DNA of 64,000 nucleotides. Origin: ZC4RG42 sp003242425 (GTDB lineage Bacteria > Pseudomonadota > Gammaproteobacteria > Burkholderiales > SG8-39). This document shows, in pieces, positions 45,595-56,527 of the stretch. Made by a program: the position numbers and the translations under genes. Below the pieces are notes generated by a model, which worked only from the letters and a program-made list of their open reading frames with translations, did not search any database and had not been told where the DNA came from. How positions within the stretch are numbered: position 1 is the first letter of the stretch; each line of letters starts with the position of its first letter. The stretch spans positions 1-64,000 of the forward strand of contig CALCIE010000082.1 of NCBI GenBank assembly GCA_937907425.1. Direction: 5' to 3'.

Positions 45595-46514
45595 CCGTTC
45601 GGTAAGCCGAGCAGATCGAGGCTGTGGAGGCTGACGCTCACCGCGCGGCGGCCTTCTTCGATGGCCTCCTCGGCGCGATGGAAATCGAGCAGACCCAGGT
45701 GGCCCAGCCGCGGCGCGATGATCAGTTCCGGCGGTTCGCCCGCCATGCGGCTGCGCGTGATGCGTACCTGCATGATGTTGATGCTCGCCGTCACGACGTC
45801 GAGCAGCGAGGGCAGCACCGGTTCGTTGACGGCCGGCGTCTCCGGTTCCGCAGGGGCGAAGCGCTCCTGCAGTTTGCGCAGCCATTCGCCCACCAGGCTG
45901 GAAGGCTCGGCCTCGGGTTCCGGTTCGGGCGTCTCGTTGCGTACCCGGTGGGAAAGCAGGTCCGAACTGAGGTCCACGGCGATGACGATCTCGGCGCCCA
46001 TCGCCCGCGCAAGCGATACCGGCACCGGATTCACCAGGCCGCCGTCGACCAGGATCAGGCCGTCGTGGCGGACCGGACTGAACAGGCCGGGCAGGGCGAT
46101 GGAGGCGCGCACCGCTTCGATCACGGAACCGCTGCGCAGCCACACTTCCATGCCCGTTTGCAGCGCGGTTGCGACCGCGCCGTAGGGCACGGCGAGCTCT
46201 TCGATCCGGCGGCCGATGAAGTGCTCGCGGAAATAGGCCATCAGGCGCTCGCCCTTGAGCATGCCGCCGTTCAGGCCCAGATCCATGAAGGACACGACGT
46301 CGCGGAAGCGCAGCCTGCGTACCCACGCCTCGAAGCGTTCCAGTTCCCCGGCGGCGTAGACCGCGCCGACCAGGGCACCGATCGAAGTGCCGCAGACGAT
46401 GTCCGGACGCACGCCGGCTTCGAGCAGCGCCTGGATGACGCCGATGTGCGACCAGCCGCGCGCGGCACCGCCGCCGAGCGCGAGGCCGATGCGGGGTTTG
46501 CGTCGCGCGTTCAC
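45591..46514 (-). CDS. patatin-like phospholipase (RssA-type)
   Basis: This 307-residue serine hydrolase has the Ser-Asp dyad of the patatin/NTE family. The oxyanion loop is GGGAARGWSHIGV (about 12-24), the nucleophile is in GTSIGALVG (about 41-49) and the catalytic Asp is in VDGGLVNPVP (about 153-162). It probably deacylates phospholipids or lysophospholipids at the inner membrane. The start is GTG (VNARRKPRIGLALGG); it is reached by translational coupling from an eight-residue leader frame. The overlapping downstream gene is a membrane methyltransferase. Confidence 0.88.
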   Translation of the reverse strand: MNARRKPRIGLALGGGAARGWSHIGVIQALLEAGVRPDIVCGTSIGALVGAVYAAGELERFEAWVRRLRFRDVVSFMDLGLNGGMLKGERLMAYFREHFIGRRIEELAVPYGAVATALQTGMEVWLRSGSVIEAVRASIALPGLFSPVRHDGLILVDGGLVNPVPVSLARAMGAEIVIAVDLSSDLLSHRVRNETPEPEPEAEPSSLVGEWLRKLQERFAPAEPETPAVNEPVLPSLLDVVTASINIMQVRITRSRMAGEPPELIIAPRLGHLGLLDFHRAEEAIEEGRRAVSVSLHSLDLLGLPNG

Positions 46515-46537
46515 GGCCGTCCCCCGAAGCGAATCAT
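46511..46537 (-). promoter_or_regulatory. eight-codon leader frame overlapping the patatin start
   Basis: A strong AGGAG serves an ATG that opens the frame MIRFGGRP and ends in TGA, which shares two bases with the GTG start of the patatin (GTGA). The best ribosome site in the region therefore feeds the mini-frame, and the patatin would be translated by termination-reinitiation. Confidence 0.5.
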
Positions 46538-46564
46538 TGTTGTTGCTCTCCTTCGTTGCCAGGG

Positions 46565-46594
46565 AGCATAAGCGCTTGCACGGGTGGCGAGCAA
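46565..46594 (-). promoter_or_regulatory. candidate patatin promoter
   Basis: On the minus strand TTGCTC (46594-46589) and TATGCT (46570-46565) are 18 bp apart, placing a start about 20 bases before the leader frame. Confidence 0.4.
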
Positions 46595-46600
46595 GGAAGC

Positions 46601-47041
46601 TCAGCGCCGGTGCGCGGCAACCTCCCATTCGGCGACGTCGCCGGGCACCACGCGGAACAGCGGATGCGGTGCGGGCAAGGAAACGCGCGGCAATTGGCGC
46701 AGCCAATGGGGCGAGCGCAGGGCGAGGCGTTCGCGCAATCGCATCCATTCCCATTCGAGCTGTCCGGCGCTGACCGGGAGCGGCGGGCAGGTTTCGCATT
46801 CGCCGATCTTCGACGCGTCGAAGCCATAGCCCCGCGCCGAGGCTTCGGCGTGTACGGCAACGAGATACGCGGCGATGTATCGTCCGGGCGACGGGCTCGA
46901 CCGGAAACGCAGCAGTTGCGGATGACGGGTGTAGCCGCGCGTGCGGCCGCCGAGCACCGCCTGCGCCAGCAGGGCTTCGCGCCACAGCGCGACGAGTCCC
47001 CGGGCGTCCAGATACCTGGGATGCAGCGACCAGAGCCGCAC
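46601..47041 (-). CDS. pyrimidine-dimer DNA glycosylase (endonuclease V type)
   Basis: This 146-residue protein is related to T4 endonuclease V, which cuts at UV-induced pyrimidine dimers. It begins VRLWSLHPRYLDARGLVALWREALL; the first half is split here as LWSLHPRYLD and LVALWREALL. The WRE Glu matches catalytic Glu23 of the phage enzyme, and RTRGYTRHPQLLRF follows at about 35-48. The GTG at 47041 is the family start; a TTG 36 bases earlier is also in frame but adds unconserved residues. In this family the N-terminal amine after Met removal acts as nucleophile. It lies upstream of the patatin on the same strand. Confidence 0.82.
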   Translation of the reverse strand: MRLWSLHPRYLDARGLVALWREALLAQAVLGGRTRGYTRHPQLLRFRSSPSPGRYIAAYLVAVHAEASARGYGFDASKIGECETCPPLPVSAGQLEWEWMRLRERLALRSPHWLRQLPRVSLPAPHPLFRVVPGDVAEWEVAAHRR

Positions 47042-47141
47042 GACTTCCGCCGGTCGGACGAAGACGCGAGAGAGCAAGCACGTTGTGCGCCGGTTCGGCG
47101 CTCATTCCGCCGGCCGCGCCGTACGGCAGGATCGTCAGCGC

Positions 47142-47413
47142 TCAGATGTAATGGACGCTGCACGTGGCCTTGAAGCGTTGATAGCACTCGTGGCAGACCA
47201 GCTTGACGTTCAGATGCGCCTCGTTGGCTTCGTTCCATTCGCCCTCGCGCAGGTAATGCGCATGGCATTCGCCGCACCGGGCGTCCGGCCAGGGATTGTC
47301 CGGGTCGGGTTCGGCGGAACCCAGTCGACGCCCGACGCGCCGGTCAGATGCTCGCAGACGAAGGCTGCGCAGGCTTCGCCGTGGGTATGACAATGGACGG
47401 GTGCCCGATTCAT
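47142..47413 (-). pseudogene. small Cys-rich protein gene, frameshifted
   Basis: Two minus-strand frames together make one plausible protein of about 90 residues. The first (from ATG at 47413) gives MNRAPVHCHTHGEACAAFVCEHL...GVDW. The second gives DPDNPWPDARCGECHAHYLREGEW...LVCHECYQRF up to the stop at 47142. They meet near 47295-47320, and one extra base (or two fewer) would join them. The paired CxxxH/CxxC-like sites suggest zinc binding. I recall bacterial hypothetical proteins with the same FVCxHL...DPDNPWPDAWC pattern. It may be a true pseudogene, a sequencing error, or a shifted frame. Confidence 0.6.
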
Positions 47414-47505
47414 CGGATTCCGAGGCTCGTTGAACCGGGCCGGATGGTAGAGTCTTATGCGGGAGTCCCGTGCGGCAAAGTACGCCGCGGCGGCCCATTC
47501 CTTGC

Positions 47506-49272
47506 ATGGCAGCCGGCTCCGGATCCCATCGATTCCCCTTCAAGGCGCAGGTGTCCCAGGGCGATCTCTACGCGGCGGCGTTGGCCTGTCTCGCGCTCGG
47601 CGCGGCCGGCGGTTACTGGTTCGCGGCGCGGCGCGCTGGCACGCGGGCGGCGGACGAACGGCGCATGCGGGATATCGAGCTCGAACGCTTCGCGGAGCAG
47701 CTTGCCGCGGCCTATGCGGCCTCGCCGGTGGCCATCTTCCTGACCGCGGAAGACGGACGCATCACGGAGGCGAACGACACCGCCGTGGCGATGACCGGCT
47801 ATTCCCGCGCCGAGCTGCTCGCCCGGTCGATCCAGCAGCTCGGCTTCTGGCGGGGACAGCCGGAAAGCTACGAGCAACTGGTCGTGCGCCTGCTCAAAGG
47901 GCGCGTCCTGCATCGCTTGGCCGCTTTCGAACGCCGGGACGGCGCGCGGCGCGATGCCGAGCTCTCCATCACCCTGATCAACCGCGACGACGGCCGCTAC
48001 CTGTTGTACATGGTGGAGGATGTGACCGAGCAGCGGCGCCAGTCCGCCGCGTTGCGCGAGAGCGAAGAGCGCTTCGCGAAGATGTTCGAAATCTCGCCCA
48101 ATCCCATCGCGCTCATCGCCGAGGACGGACGCATCGTCGAAGCGAATCCCGCGTTCCTGGAGGCCTCGCAATACGGCATGGAGGAATTGCGCGGACGCAC
48201 CACCGAAGAGATCTCGATGTGGGCCGACACCGGCAGCGCCGAGCGCTTCAGGCGCGACGTCGCGCAGCAACGCGATGCGCAGAACGTCGAGACGGTCCTG
48301 CGCCGCAAGAACGGCGAACTCGCGCATTGTCAGATCTCGTGGTCCGGTTTCGAGTCCTCCGGCAGACGCTACACGCTGTTGATCGTCACCGACATCACCG
48401 AGCTCAAGCGGCGCTCGGCGGAAGTCGACCGGCTCAACGCATCGCTCGAAAAAATGGTGCAGGCGCGTACCGCGCAACTACAAATGGCCAACCGCGAGCT
48501 CGAAGCGTTCAGCTATTCGGTGTCGCACGATCTGCGCGCGCCCCTGCGTCACATCTCGGGCTTCGCCTCGCTGCTCGGCGAACGGCCTTCGGTGCAGGAG
48601 GACGCCGAGGCGCAGCGTCTCATCGGCGTGGTCACCCGGGCTGCGGGACGGATGGCCGCATTGATCGACGACCTGCTCGCGTTCTCCCGGGTCTCGCGGC
48701 TGCAGATGGAAACGCAGGACGTGCCGCTCGGCGAACTGGTGCGGGACATCGTGCAGGAGTTCAATCTGGCGTCGCCCGACCGCCAGGTACGCTGGATCGT
48801 GCACGAGCTGCCTGTCGTGCACGGCGACCGTCAGTTGCTGCGCGCCGTGCTGGTCAATCTGCTCGACAACGCGCTCAAGTACACGCGGCCGCGCGCCACG
48901 GCGGTGATCGAAGTCGGCAGCGGCGAAGCGGGCGACATGGTGGCCGTCTACGTTCGCGACAACGGCGTCGGTTTCGACATGCAGTACGCCGAGAAGCTGT
49001 TCGGCGTGTTCCAGCGCCTGCACAGCCAGGAGGAATTCGAAGGCACCGGCGTCGGGCTGGCCAACGTGCAGCGCATCGTGGAACGTCACGGCGGCCGCGT
49101 CTGGGCGCAAGGCGAACCGGGAAAGGGCGCGACGTTCTGGTTCACGTTGCCGCGTGCGCAAGCCGCGCAGTCCCGCGTCTCCGCGGCCGCGCGCAACGTG
49201 CCGGAAAAGCCGGTGTTGCAAATGCAGGAATCGATGGCACCCTCCGATCCGGAGGGGCGTTACAAATTGTGA
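47506..49272 (+). CDS. PAS-domain sensor histidine kinase
   Basis: This is a 588-residue sensor kinase with one N-terminal membrane segment (about 21-41). Two PAS domains follow (about 62-185 and 190-305), then a coiled linker, a HisKA domain with phospho-acceptor His341 in YSVSHDLRAPL, and an HATPase domain (about 440-555). The ATPase N box is NLLDNALKYT, with DNGVGFD and GTGVGLANVQRIV. The sequence resembles bacteriophytochrome-type kinase outputs. No response regulator is adjacent, so it is an orphan kinase. An in-frame GTG at 47470 is an alternative start. The cspA promoter begins seven bases after the stop. Confidence 0.9.
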   Translation: MAAGSGSHRFPFKAQVSQGDLYAAALACLALGAAGGYWFAARRAGTRAADERRMRDIELERFAEQLAAAYAASPVAIFLTAEDGRITEANDTAVAMTGYSRAELLARSIQQLGFWRGQPESYEQLVVRLLKGRVLHRLAAFERRDGARRDAELSITLINRDDGRYLLYMVEDVTEQRRQSAALRESEERFAKMFEISPNPIALIAEDGRIVEANPAFLEASQYGMEELRGRTTEEISMWADTGSAERFRRDVAQQRDAQNVETVLRRKNGELAHCQISWSGFESSGRRYTLLIVTDITELKRRSAEVDRLNASLEKMVQARTAQLQMANRELEAFSYSVSHDLRAPLRHISGFASLLGERPSVQEDAEAQRLIGVVTRAAGRMAALIDDLLAFSRVSRLQMETQDVPLGELVRDIVQEFNLASPDRQVRWIVHELPVVHGDRQLLRAVLVNLLDNALKYTRPRATAVIEVGSGEAGDMVAVYVRDNGVGFDMQYAEKLFGVFQRLHSQEEFEGTGVGLANVQRIVERHGGRVWAQGEPGKGATFWFTLPRAQAAQSRVSAAARNVPEKPVLQMQESMAPSDPEGRYKL

Positions 49273-49278
49273 AACGCG

Positions 49279-49308
49279 TTGACGCTTTTCAAAGCCGGGC
49301 AGTATAAG
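49279..49308 (+). promoter_or_regulatory. cspA promoter
   Basis: TTGACG (49279-49284) and TATAAG (49303-49308) with an 18-bp spacer predict a start near 49315 and a leader of about 150 nt. A long leader is the rule for cold-shock genes, where it controls mRNA stability and translation. Confidence 0.7.
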
Positions 49309-49468
49309 GGCCGCGTGCAAACTCAAGCGGCGCATCGCCGGTCCGTAGACGCCGCGTACTGCGGCACCGATGGTCGTGGTGTGGGACGCGTTGTAGTTCG
49401 CGCAGGCAGGGCGGCAGCCCATTAGGTAAATCAGTACGGCAGTCCATCAGTTCACAGGAGCGGTAAGC

Positions 49469-49675
49469 ATGGCATCCGGTACCGTCAAGTGGTTCAACGA
49501 CCAGAAGGGCTACGGATTCATTACGCCGGACGGCGGCGGCGAAGATCTTTTTGCCCACTTTTCCGCAATCGTGGGGAAGGGGTTCAAAAGCCTGAAGGAA
49601 AACCAGCGCGTCGACTTCGACGTGACCGTCGGGCCGAAAGGCAAGCAGGCATCCAACATCCGCCCGGTCGAGTAA
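49469..49675 (+). CDS. cspA: cold-shock protein (CspA family)
   Basis: This 68-residue single cold-shock domain protein acts as an RNA chaperone. RNP1 is KGYGFITP (residues 13-20) and RNP2 is DLFAHFSAI (about 26-34), with the aromatic residues that stack on nucleic acid present. AGGAGCGG precedes the ATG by six bases. Its own promoter and terminator make it monocistronic. The symbol is generic; which paralogue it is (cold-induced or constitutive) cannot be told. Confidence 0.95.
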   Translation: MASGTVKWFNDQKGYGFITPDGGGEDLFAHFSAIVGKGFKSLKENQRVDFDVTVGPKGKQASNIRPVE

Positions 49676-49693
49676 ACGGCAAGCGTCCGATCG

Positions 49694-49727
49694 AAAAGGC
49701 CGCCGCAGTGTTGCGACGGCCTTTTTT
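49694..49727 (+). terminator. Rho-independent terminator after cspA
   Basis: AAAAGGCCG pairs with CGGCCTTTT, extended inward by CGCA/TGCG past a single mismatch, and is followed by a six-T run. Confidence 0.92.
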
Positions 49728-49838
49728 GTAAGTCGATACGGTTTGCCGCGCTCCGGGGCAGGCGCGAGGGGCTGCGGGTTGTCGGGACGGGGACACGCGT
49801 CGTTCAAACGCTTGCGCATCCTCATCCCGATAGCGAAC

Positions 49839-52541
<2,703 letters not shown>

Positions 52542-52636
52542 GGCTTGAGCAGGGATCAGAGGACAGAGCAAAGAGGACAGAAGCCGCAAGTCTTGCGCGG
52601 GCGGAAGACGCGCCGTCTTCCGCCCGTATGCCGCCT

Positions 52637-53623
52637 TCAGCCGAGCAGATGCTGGATGGCGTCACGCTCCTCGAGCAGTTCCTTGAGCGTGGCGTCCAGC
52701 TTCTGGCGGCTGAACTCGTCGTCGATGTCCAGCCCGCGCACGATCTCGTACTTGCCGTCGGCGCAGACCACCGGCATGCCGAAGACGATGCCCTCCGGTA
52801 CGCCGTAGGAGCCGTCGCTCGGAATCCCCATCGTCACCCATTCGCCGTTGCTGCCGAGCGCCCAGTCGCGCATGTGGTCGATGGCGGCGTTGGCGGCGCT
52901 GGCGGCGGAAGACAGCCCCCGCGCCTCGATGATCGCGGCGCCGCGTTTGGCCACGGTCGGGATGAAGGTGTCGCGGTACCAGGTCTCGTCGTTCACCACG
53001 GCCTTAGCCGGCTGGCCGGCGATGGTGGCGAAGCGGTAGTCGGGGTACATGGTCGGGGAGTGGTTGCCCCACACGATCATTTTCTTGATCGAGTCCACGG
53101 GCTTGCCCGTCTTGGTCGCCAGTTGCGACAGCGCGCGGTTGTGATCCAGGCGCAGCATGGCGCTGAAGCAGGTGGGGGAGAGATCGGGCGCGCTCTTCAT
53201 GGCGATGTAGGCGTTGGTGTTGGCCGGGTTGCCCACCACCAGCACTTTGACGTTGCGGCTCGCCACCTCATTCAGGGCCCGGCCCTGGACGGTGAAGATC
53301 TGGGCGTTGGCCTCCAGCAGGTCGGAACGCTCCATGCCCTTGGAACGGGGTTTGGCGCCGACCAGCAGGGCGTAGTCGGCATCCTTGAACGCGACCTTGG
53401 GATCGTCGGTCTGGACCACCCCCGCGAGCAGCGGGAAGGCGCAGTCCTCCAGTTCCATCACGACGCCTTTGAGCGCACCGAGCGCGGGCGTGACTTCGAG
53501 CAATTGCAGGATGACGGGCTGGTCCTTGCCCAGCATTTCGCCGCTGGCGATGCGGAACAGCAGGCTGTAGCCGATCTGGCCGGCGGCGCCCGTGACGGCA
53601 ACTCGTACAGGAGGCTTTGCCAT
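52637..53623 (-). CDS. mdh: malate dehydrogenase
   Basis: Mdh oxidises malate to oxaloacetate with NAD+. The 328-residue protein starts MAKPPVRVAVTGAAGQIGYSLL, with the NAD-binding TGAAGQIGYSL at residues 10-20. The mobile loop AKPRSKGMERSDLL is at about 90-103 and the catalytic IVWGNHSPTMYPD is at about 181-193. Length and the GAAGQIGY form match the cytosolic/actinobacterial-type enzyme used by betaproteobacteria. GGGAG lies eight bases before the ATG; another Met five codons upstream is possible. Confidence 0.97.
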   Translation of the reverse strand: MAKPPVRVAVTGAAGQIGYSLLFRIASGEMLGKDQPVILQLLEVTPALGALKGVVMELEDCAFPLLAGVVQTDDPKVAFKDADYALLVGAKPRSKGMERSDLLEANAQIFTVQGRALNEVASRNVKVLVVGNPANTNAYIAMKSAPDLSPTCFSAMLRLDHNRALSQLATKTGKPVDSIKKMIVWGNHSPTMYPDYRFATIAGQPAKAVVNDETWYRDTFIPTVAKRGAAIIEARGLSSAASAANAAIDHMRDWALGSNGEWVTMGIPSDGSYGVPEGIVFGMPVVCADGKYEIVRGLDIDDEFSRQKLDATLKELLEERDAIQHLLG

Positions 53624-54013
53624 GAGTGAAACTCCCAAGAAATCGAATCTTTGTTAGTGATGCACGCTAAAAACGGTCGCGCAAGGGACGGGTCGAGGGC
53701 CCGCGTTGAACGGCGGGCGAGGCTGCCGGGCAGTGTAGGCGTGCGCGTGCACAGCGTCAACGCGCGCCCGGGCCCAAGGCCGACCGTTTGCATGCCTGCC
53801 CGGCATTTGGTGTGAACCGGAATGGCCTTGATATAATCCGCCAAGTCCAGCAATGCGGGAGGAGGCATCGCGGGATTGGGCACACCTGAGCGCAACCGTA
53901 AGGCAGCGCCGCAAGCTTGCCGCTGCGTCGGCCGGGCGGTCCGGCGGGATCGGACGCCATGAGGAGCGGGCAGCGCTGCCTGGACGCTATCGAACAAGGG
54001 GGGTCATCCTTAG
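53624..54013. other. divergent mdh/sdh control region
   Basis: 390 bp without a gene between two TCA units that run apart. It holds a good promoter toward sdhC and two stem-loops in the sdh leader (53903-53926 and 53939-53955). I do not see a comparable promoter toward mdh, nor a clear operator palindrome. Regulators of TCA genes (ArcA, Fnr or GntR-type) could bind here, but no site was recognised. Confidence 0.6.
53829..53837 (+). promoter_or_regulatory. sdh operon promoter (extended -10)
   Basis: A perfect TATAAT (53832-53837) is preceded by TGA; a weak TTGGTG lies 19 bp upstream. The predicted transcript begins near 53844, leaving a leader of about 170 nt before sdhC. Confidence 0.65.
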
Positions 54014-54409
54014 ATGCCTGAAGCTGCGGTGAAAAACAAGCGACGCCCGCTCTGGTACAACCTCAGTCTCTTCAACCTTCCGGTTCCCGGCTTGGTATCG
54101 ATCATGCACCGCATCAGCGGTGCGGCGCTGTTCCTGTCGCTGCCCTGGCTGCTCTACCTGTTCGATGCCAGCCTGGACAGTCCTGAACGCTACGCGCAGG
54201 CGCAGCAGCAACTTTCCCACCCGCTTGCGAAGCTCGTCCTTTTCGGGCTGATCTGGGGATACGCCCACCATTTCTCGGCCGGCATCCGCCACCTGCTGCT
54301 GGACGTGCACGTCGGCATCGATCTGCATTCGGCGCGCGGCTCCGCCCGCGCGGTCCTGGGCGTCGGCGTGGCGCTCGCCCTGCTTTTCGGATGGGTATTG
54401 CTATGGTGA
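54014..54409 (+). CDS. sdhC: succinate dehydrogenase cytochrome b556 subunit
   Basis: SdhC anchors complex II in the membrane and, with SdhD, binds haem b and ubiquinone. The 131-residue protein has three hydrophobic segments (about 38-55, 74-96, 112-131). The N-terminal signature RPLWYNLSLFNLPVPGLVSIMHRISG is at about 11-36, written here as RPLWYNLSLFNLP and SIMHRISG, which carry the quinone-site Ser and Arg. The haem His is in GYAHHFSAGIRHLLLD (about 82-97). It overlaps sdhD. Confidence 0.94.
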   Translation: MPEAAVKNKRRPLWYNLSLFNLPVPGLVSIMHRISGAALFLSLPWLLYLFDASLDSPERYAQAQQQLSHPLAKLVLFGLIWGYAHHFSAGIRHLLLDVHVGIDLHSARGSARAVLGVGVALALLFGWVLLW

Positions 54410-54753
54410 TGCGGCGGCTGGTCGGCGCGCATTACGGCACCAGCCAGTGGCTGCGCCAGCGCCTGAGCGCACTCATCATGGCCGTTTACACGGTCCTGGC
54501 CGTGGCCGTGCTGCTCGTCGCGCGGCCCTCGACCCACGAGGACTGGAAAGCCCTGTTCGAACCCGGCTGGGTGCGGGTCATCACCCTGCTGTTCTTCATC
54601 AGTCTTTGCTATCACGCCTGGGTGGGCATGCGTGACATTCTCATGGACTACGTCAAGCCGACCGGGCTGCGGCTGCTCCTGTACACGGCGGTGATCGTCT
54701 CCCTGGCCGGCTACGCCGTCTGGGCGGTGGAGATCATGTGGAGGCTCTCTTGA
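54403..54753 (+). CDS. sdhD: succinate dehydrogenase membrane anchor subunit
   Basis: SdhD is the second membrane anchor of complex II. The 116-residue product has three helices (about 19-40, 55-75, 87-110), with QWLRQRLSALIMAVYT and the haem-site His in SLCYHAWVGMRDILMDYV. Three in-frame starts compete: ATG at 54391, 54403 and 54409; the middle one gives MVMRRLVGAHYG. All overlap the end of sdhC, so coupling is certain whichever is used. Confidence 0.9.
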   Translation: MVMRRLVGAHYGTSQWLRQRLSALIMAVYTVLAVAVLLVARPSTHEDWKALFEPGWVRVITLLFFISLCYHAWVGMRDILMDYVKPTGLRLLLYTAVIVSLAGYAVWAVEIMWRLS

Positions 54754-56516
54754 AGCTTCCGGTGCGTCAGTTCGATGCAGTGGTGGTTGGTGCGGGCGGG
54801 GCCGGCATGCGTGCGGCCCTGCAGCTTTCGGAAGCGGGGTTGCGGGTGGCGGTGCTGTCGAAGGTGTTCCCCACCCGTTCGCACACCGTGGCCGCCCAGG
54901 GCGGCGTCGGCGCTGCGCTCGGCAACATGGGGCCCGATTCCTGGCAGTGGCACATGTACGACACCATCAAGGGCTCGGACTGGCTGGGCGACCAGGACGC
55001 CATCGAATTCATGTGCCGCATGGCCCCCGAAGTGGTGATCGAGCTGGAACACTTCGGCATGCCCTTCGACCGCAACGAGGACGGCAGCATCTACCAGCGG
55101 CCCTTCGGCGGGCACATGCAGAACTTCGGCGCCGGGCCGGTGGTGCAGCGCTCCTGTTGCGCGGCCGACCGCACCGGCCACGCCATGCTGCATACCCTCT
55201 ACCAGCGCAACCTCCGCGCCCGCACCCATTTCTTCGTGGAATGGATGGCGCTGGACCTGATCCGCGACGCCGAGGGACAGGTGCTGGGGGTGACGGCGCT
55301 GGAAATGGAGACCGGCGAGCTGGTGATCTTCCAGGCGCGCGCCACGCTGTTCGCCACCGGCGGCGCGGGCCGGATTTTTGCCGCCACCACGAACGCCTAC
55401 ATCAATACCGGTGACGGGCTCGGCATGGCGGCGCGCGCGGGCATCCCGCTGGAGGACATGGAGTTCTGGCAGTTCCACCCGACCGGGGTGGCGGGCGCCG
55501 GGGTGCTGATCACCGAGGGGGTGCGGGGCGAGGGCGGCTATCTCCTCAACCGCAACGGCGAGCGCTTCATGGAGCGCTACGCGCCCACCGCCAAGGACCT
55601 GGCGAGCCGGGACGTGGTCTCGCGCGCCATGGCGACGGAGATCAAGGAAGGCCGCGGCTGCGGGCCCAAGGGCGACCACGTGCTGCTCAAGCTCGACCAC
55701 CTGGGCCCCGAGGTCATCGAAAAGCGCCTGCCCGGCATCCGTGAGATCGCCCGCCAGTTCGCCAACGTCGATCCGGTACGCGACCCCATTCCCGTGGTGC
55801 CGACCGTGCATTACCAGATGGGCGGCATCCCGACCAACTATCACGGCGAGGTCGTGGTGCCCGGGCCGGACGGCCCGAATACAGTGGTGCCCGGTTTCTA
55901 CGCCGCGGGCGAGTGCGCCTGCGCCTCGATCCACGGCGCCAACCGCCTGGGCACCAATTCGCTCACCGACCTGCTGGTGTTCGGCAAGGCCGCGGGCAAT
56001 GCCATCATCGAGTACCTCAAGCGCAACCCCGGTCACAAGAACCTGCCCGCGGATGCGGGAGAATTGAGCCGGGCGCGGGTGGCGCGCCTGCTCAGCCAGG
56101 AGCGGGGCGAGGACGTCCACGAGGTGACCGCGGAGCTGCGGCAGGTGATGCAGACGCATTGCGGCGTGTTCCGCTTCCCCGACCTGCTGATCGAGGGGGT
56201 GAAGCTGGTGCGCGAGCTGTCCGAGCGTGTGCAGCGCACCGCGATCCGGGACAAGAGCCGGGTGTTCAACATCGCCCTCATCGAAGCGCTGGAACTGGAG
56301 AACCTCATCGAGGCGGCGCGCGCCACCATCGTCTCGGCCGAGGCGCGGCGCGAGACGCGGGGGGCGCACGACCGCGAGGACTACCATGAGCGCGACGACG
56401 TAAACTGGCTCAAGCACACGCTCTGGTATAAGGAGGGCGACCGGCTGGAGTACAAGCCCGTCAACCTGAAGCCGCTGACCGCGCAGCCCGTGCCGCCCAA
56501 GGCGCGGGTGTACTGA
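54738..56516 (+). CDS. sdhA: succinate dehydrogenase flavoprotein subunit
   Basis: SdhA oxidises succinate to fumarate on a covalently bound FAD. The 592-residue protein has the FAD motif VVGAGGAGMRAALQL (about 16-30). The FAD-linking His lies in SHTVAAQGGVGAALGN (about 47-62), and the active-site HPTGVAGAG is near 249. SdhA-type R-G-E-G-G-Y follows near 270. Two starts are equally well served: GTG at 54738 (GGAG five bases before) and TTG at 54750 (GGAGG five bases before, overlapping the sdhD stop). I give the longer. Confidence 0.97.
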   Translation: MEALLKLPVRQFDAVVVGAGGAGMRAALQLSEAGLRVAVLSKVFPTRSHTVAAQGGVGAALGNMGPDSWQWHMYDTIKGSDWLGDQDAIEFMCRMAPEVVIELEHFGMPFDRNEDGSIYQRPFGGHMQNFGAGPVVQRSCCAADRTGHAMLHTLYQRNLRARTHFFVEWMALDLIRDAEGQVLGVTALEMETGELVIFQARATLFATGGAGRIFAATTNAYINTGDGLGMAARAGIPLEDMEFWQFHPTGVAGAGVLITEGVRGEGGYLLNRNGERFMERYAPTAKDLASRDVVSRAMATEIKEGRGCGPKGDHVLLKLDHLGPEVIEKRLPGIREIARQFANVDPVRDPIPVVPTVHYQMGGIPTNYHGEVVVPGPDGPNTVVPGFYAAGECACASIHGANRLGTNSLTDLLVFGKAAGNAIIEYLKRNPGHKNLPADAGELSRARVARLLSQERGEDVHEVTAELRQVMQTHCGVFRFPDLLIEGVKLVRELSERVQRTAIRDKSRVFNIALIEALELENLIEAARATIVSAEARRETRGAHDREDYHERDDVNWLKHTLWYKEGDRLEYKPVNLKPLTAQPVPPKARVY

Positions 56517-56527
56517 ACGGAGACCGC

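Noticed and set aside
47142..47543. Intact 133-residue protein in the C-terminal frame
   Set aside because: Its first 75 residues show no conserved pattern, while the other frame supplies a matching Cys/His N-terminus; a frameshift explains both.
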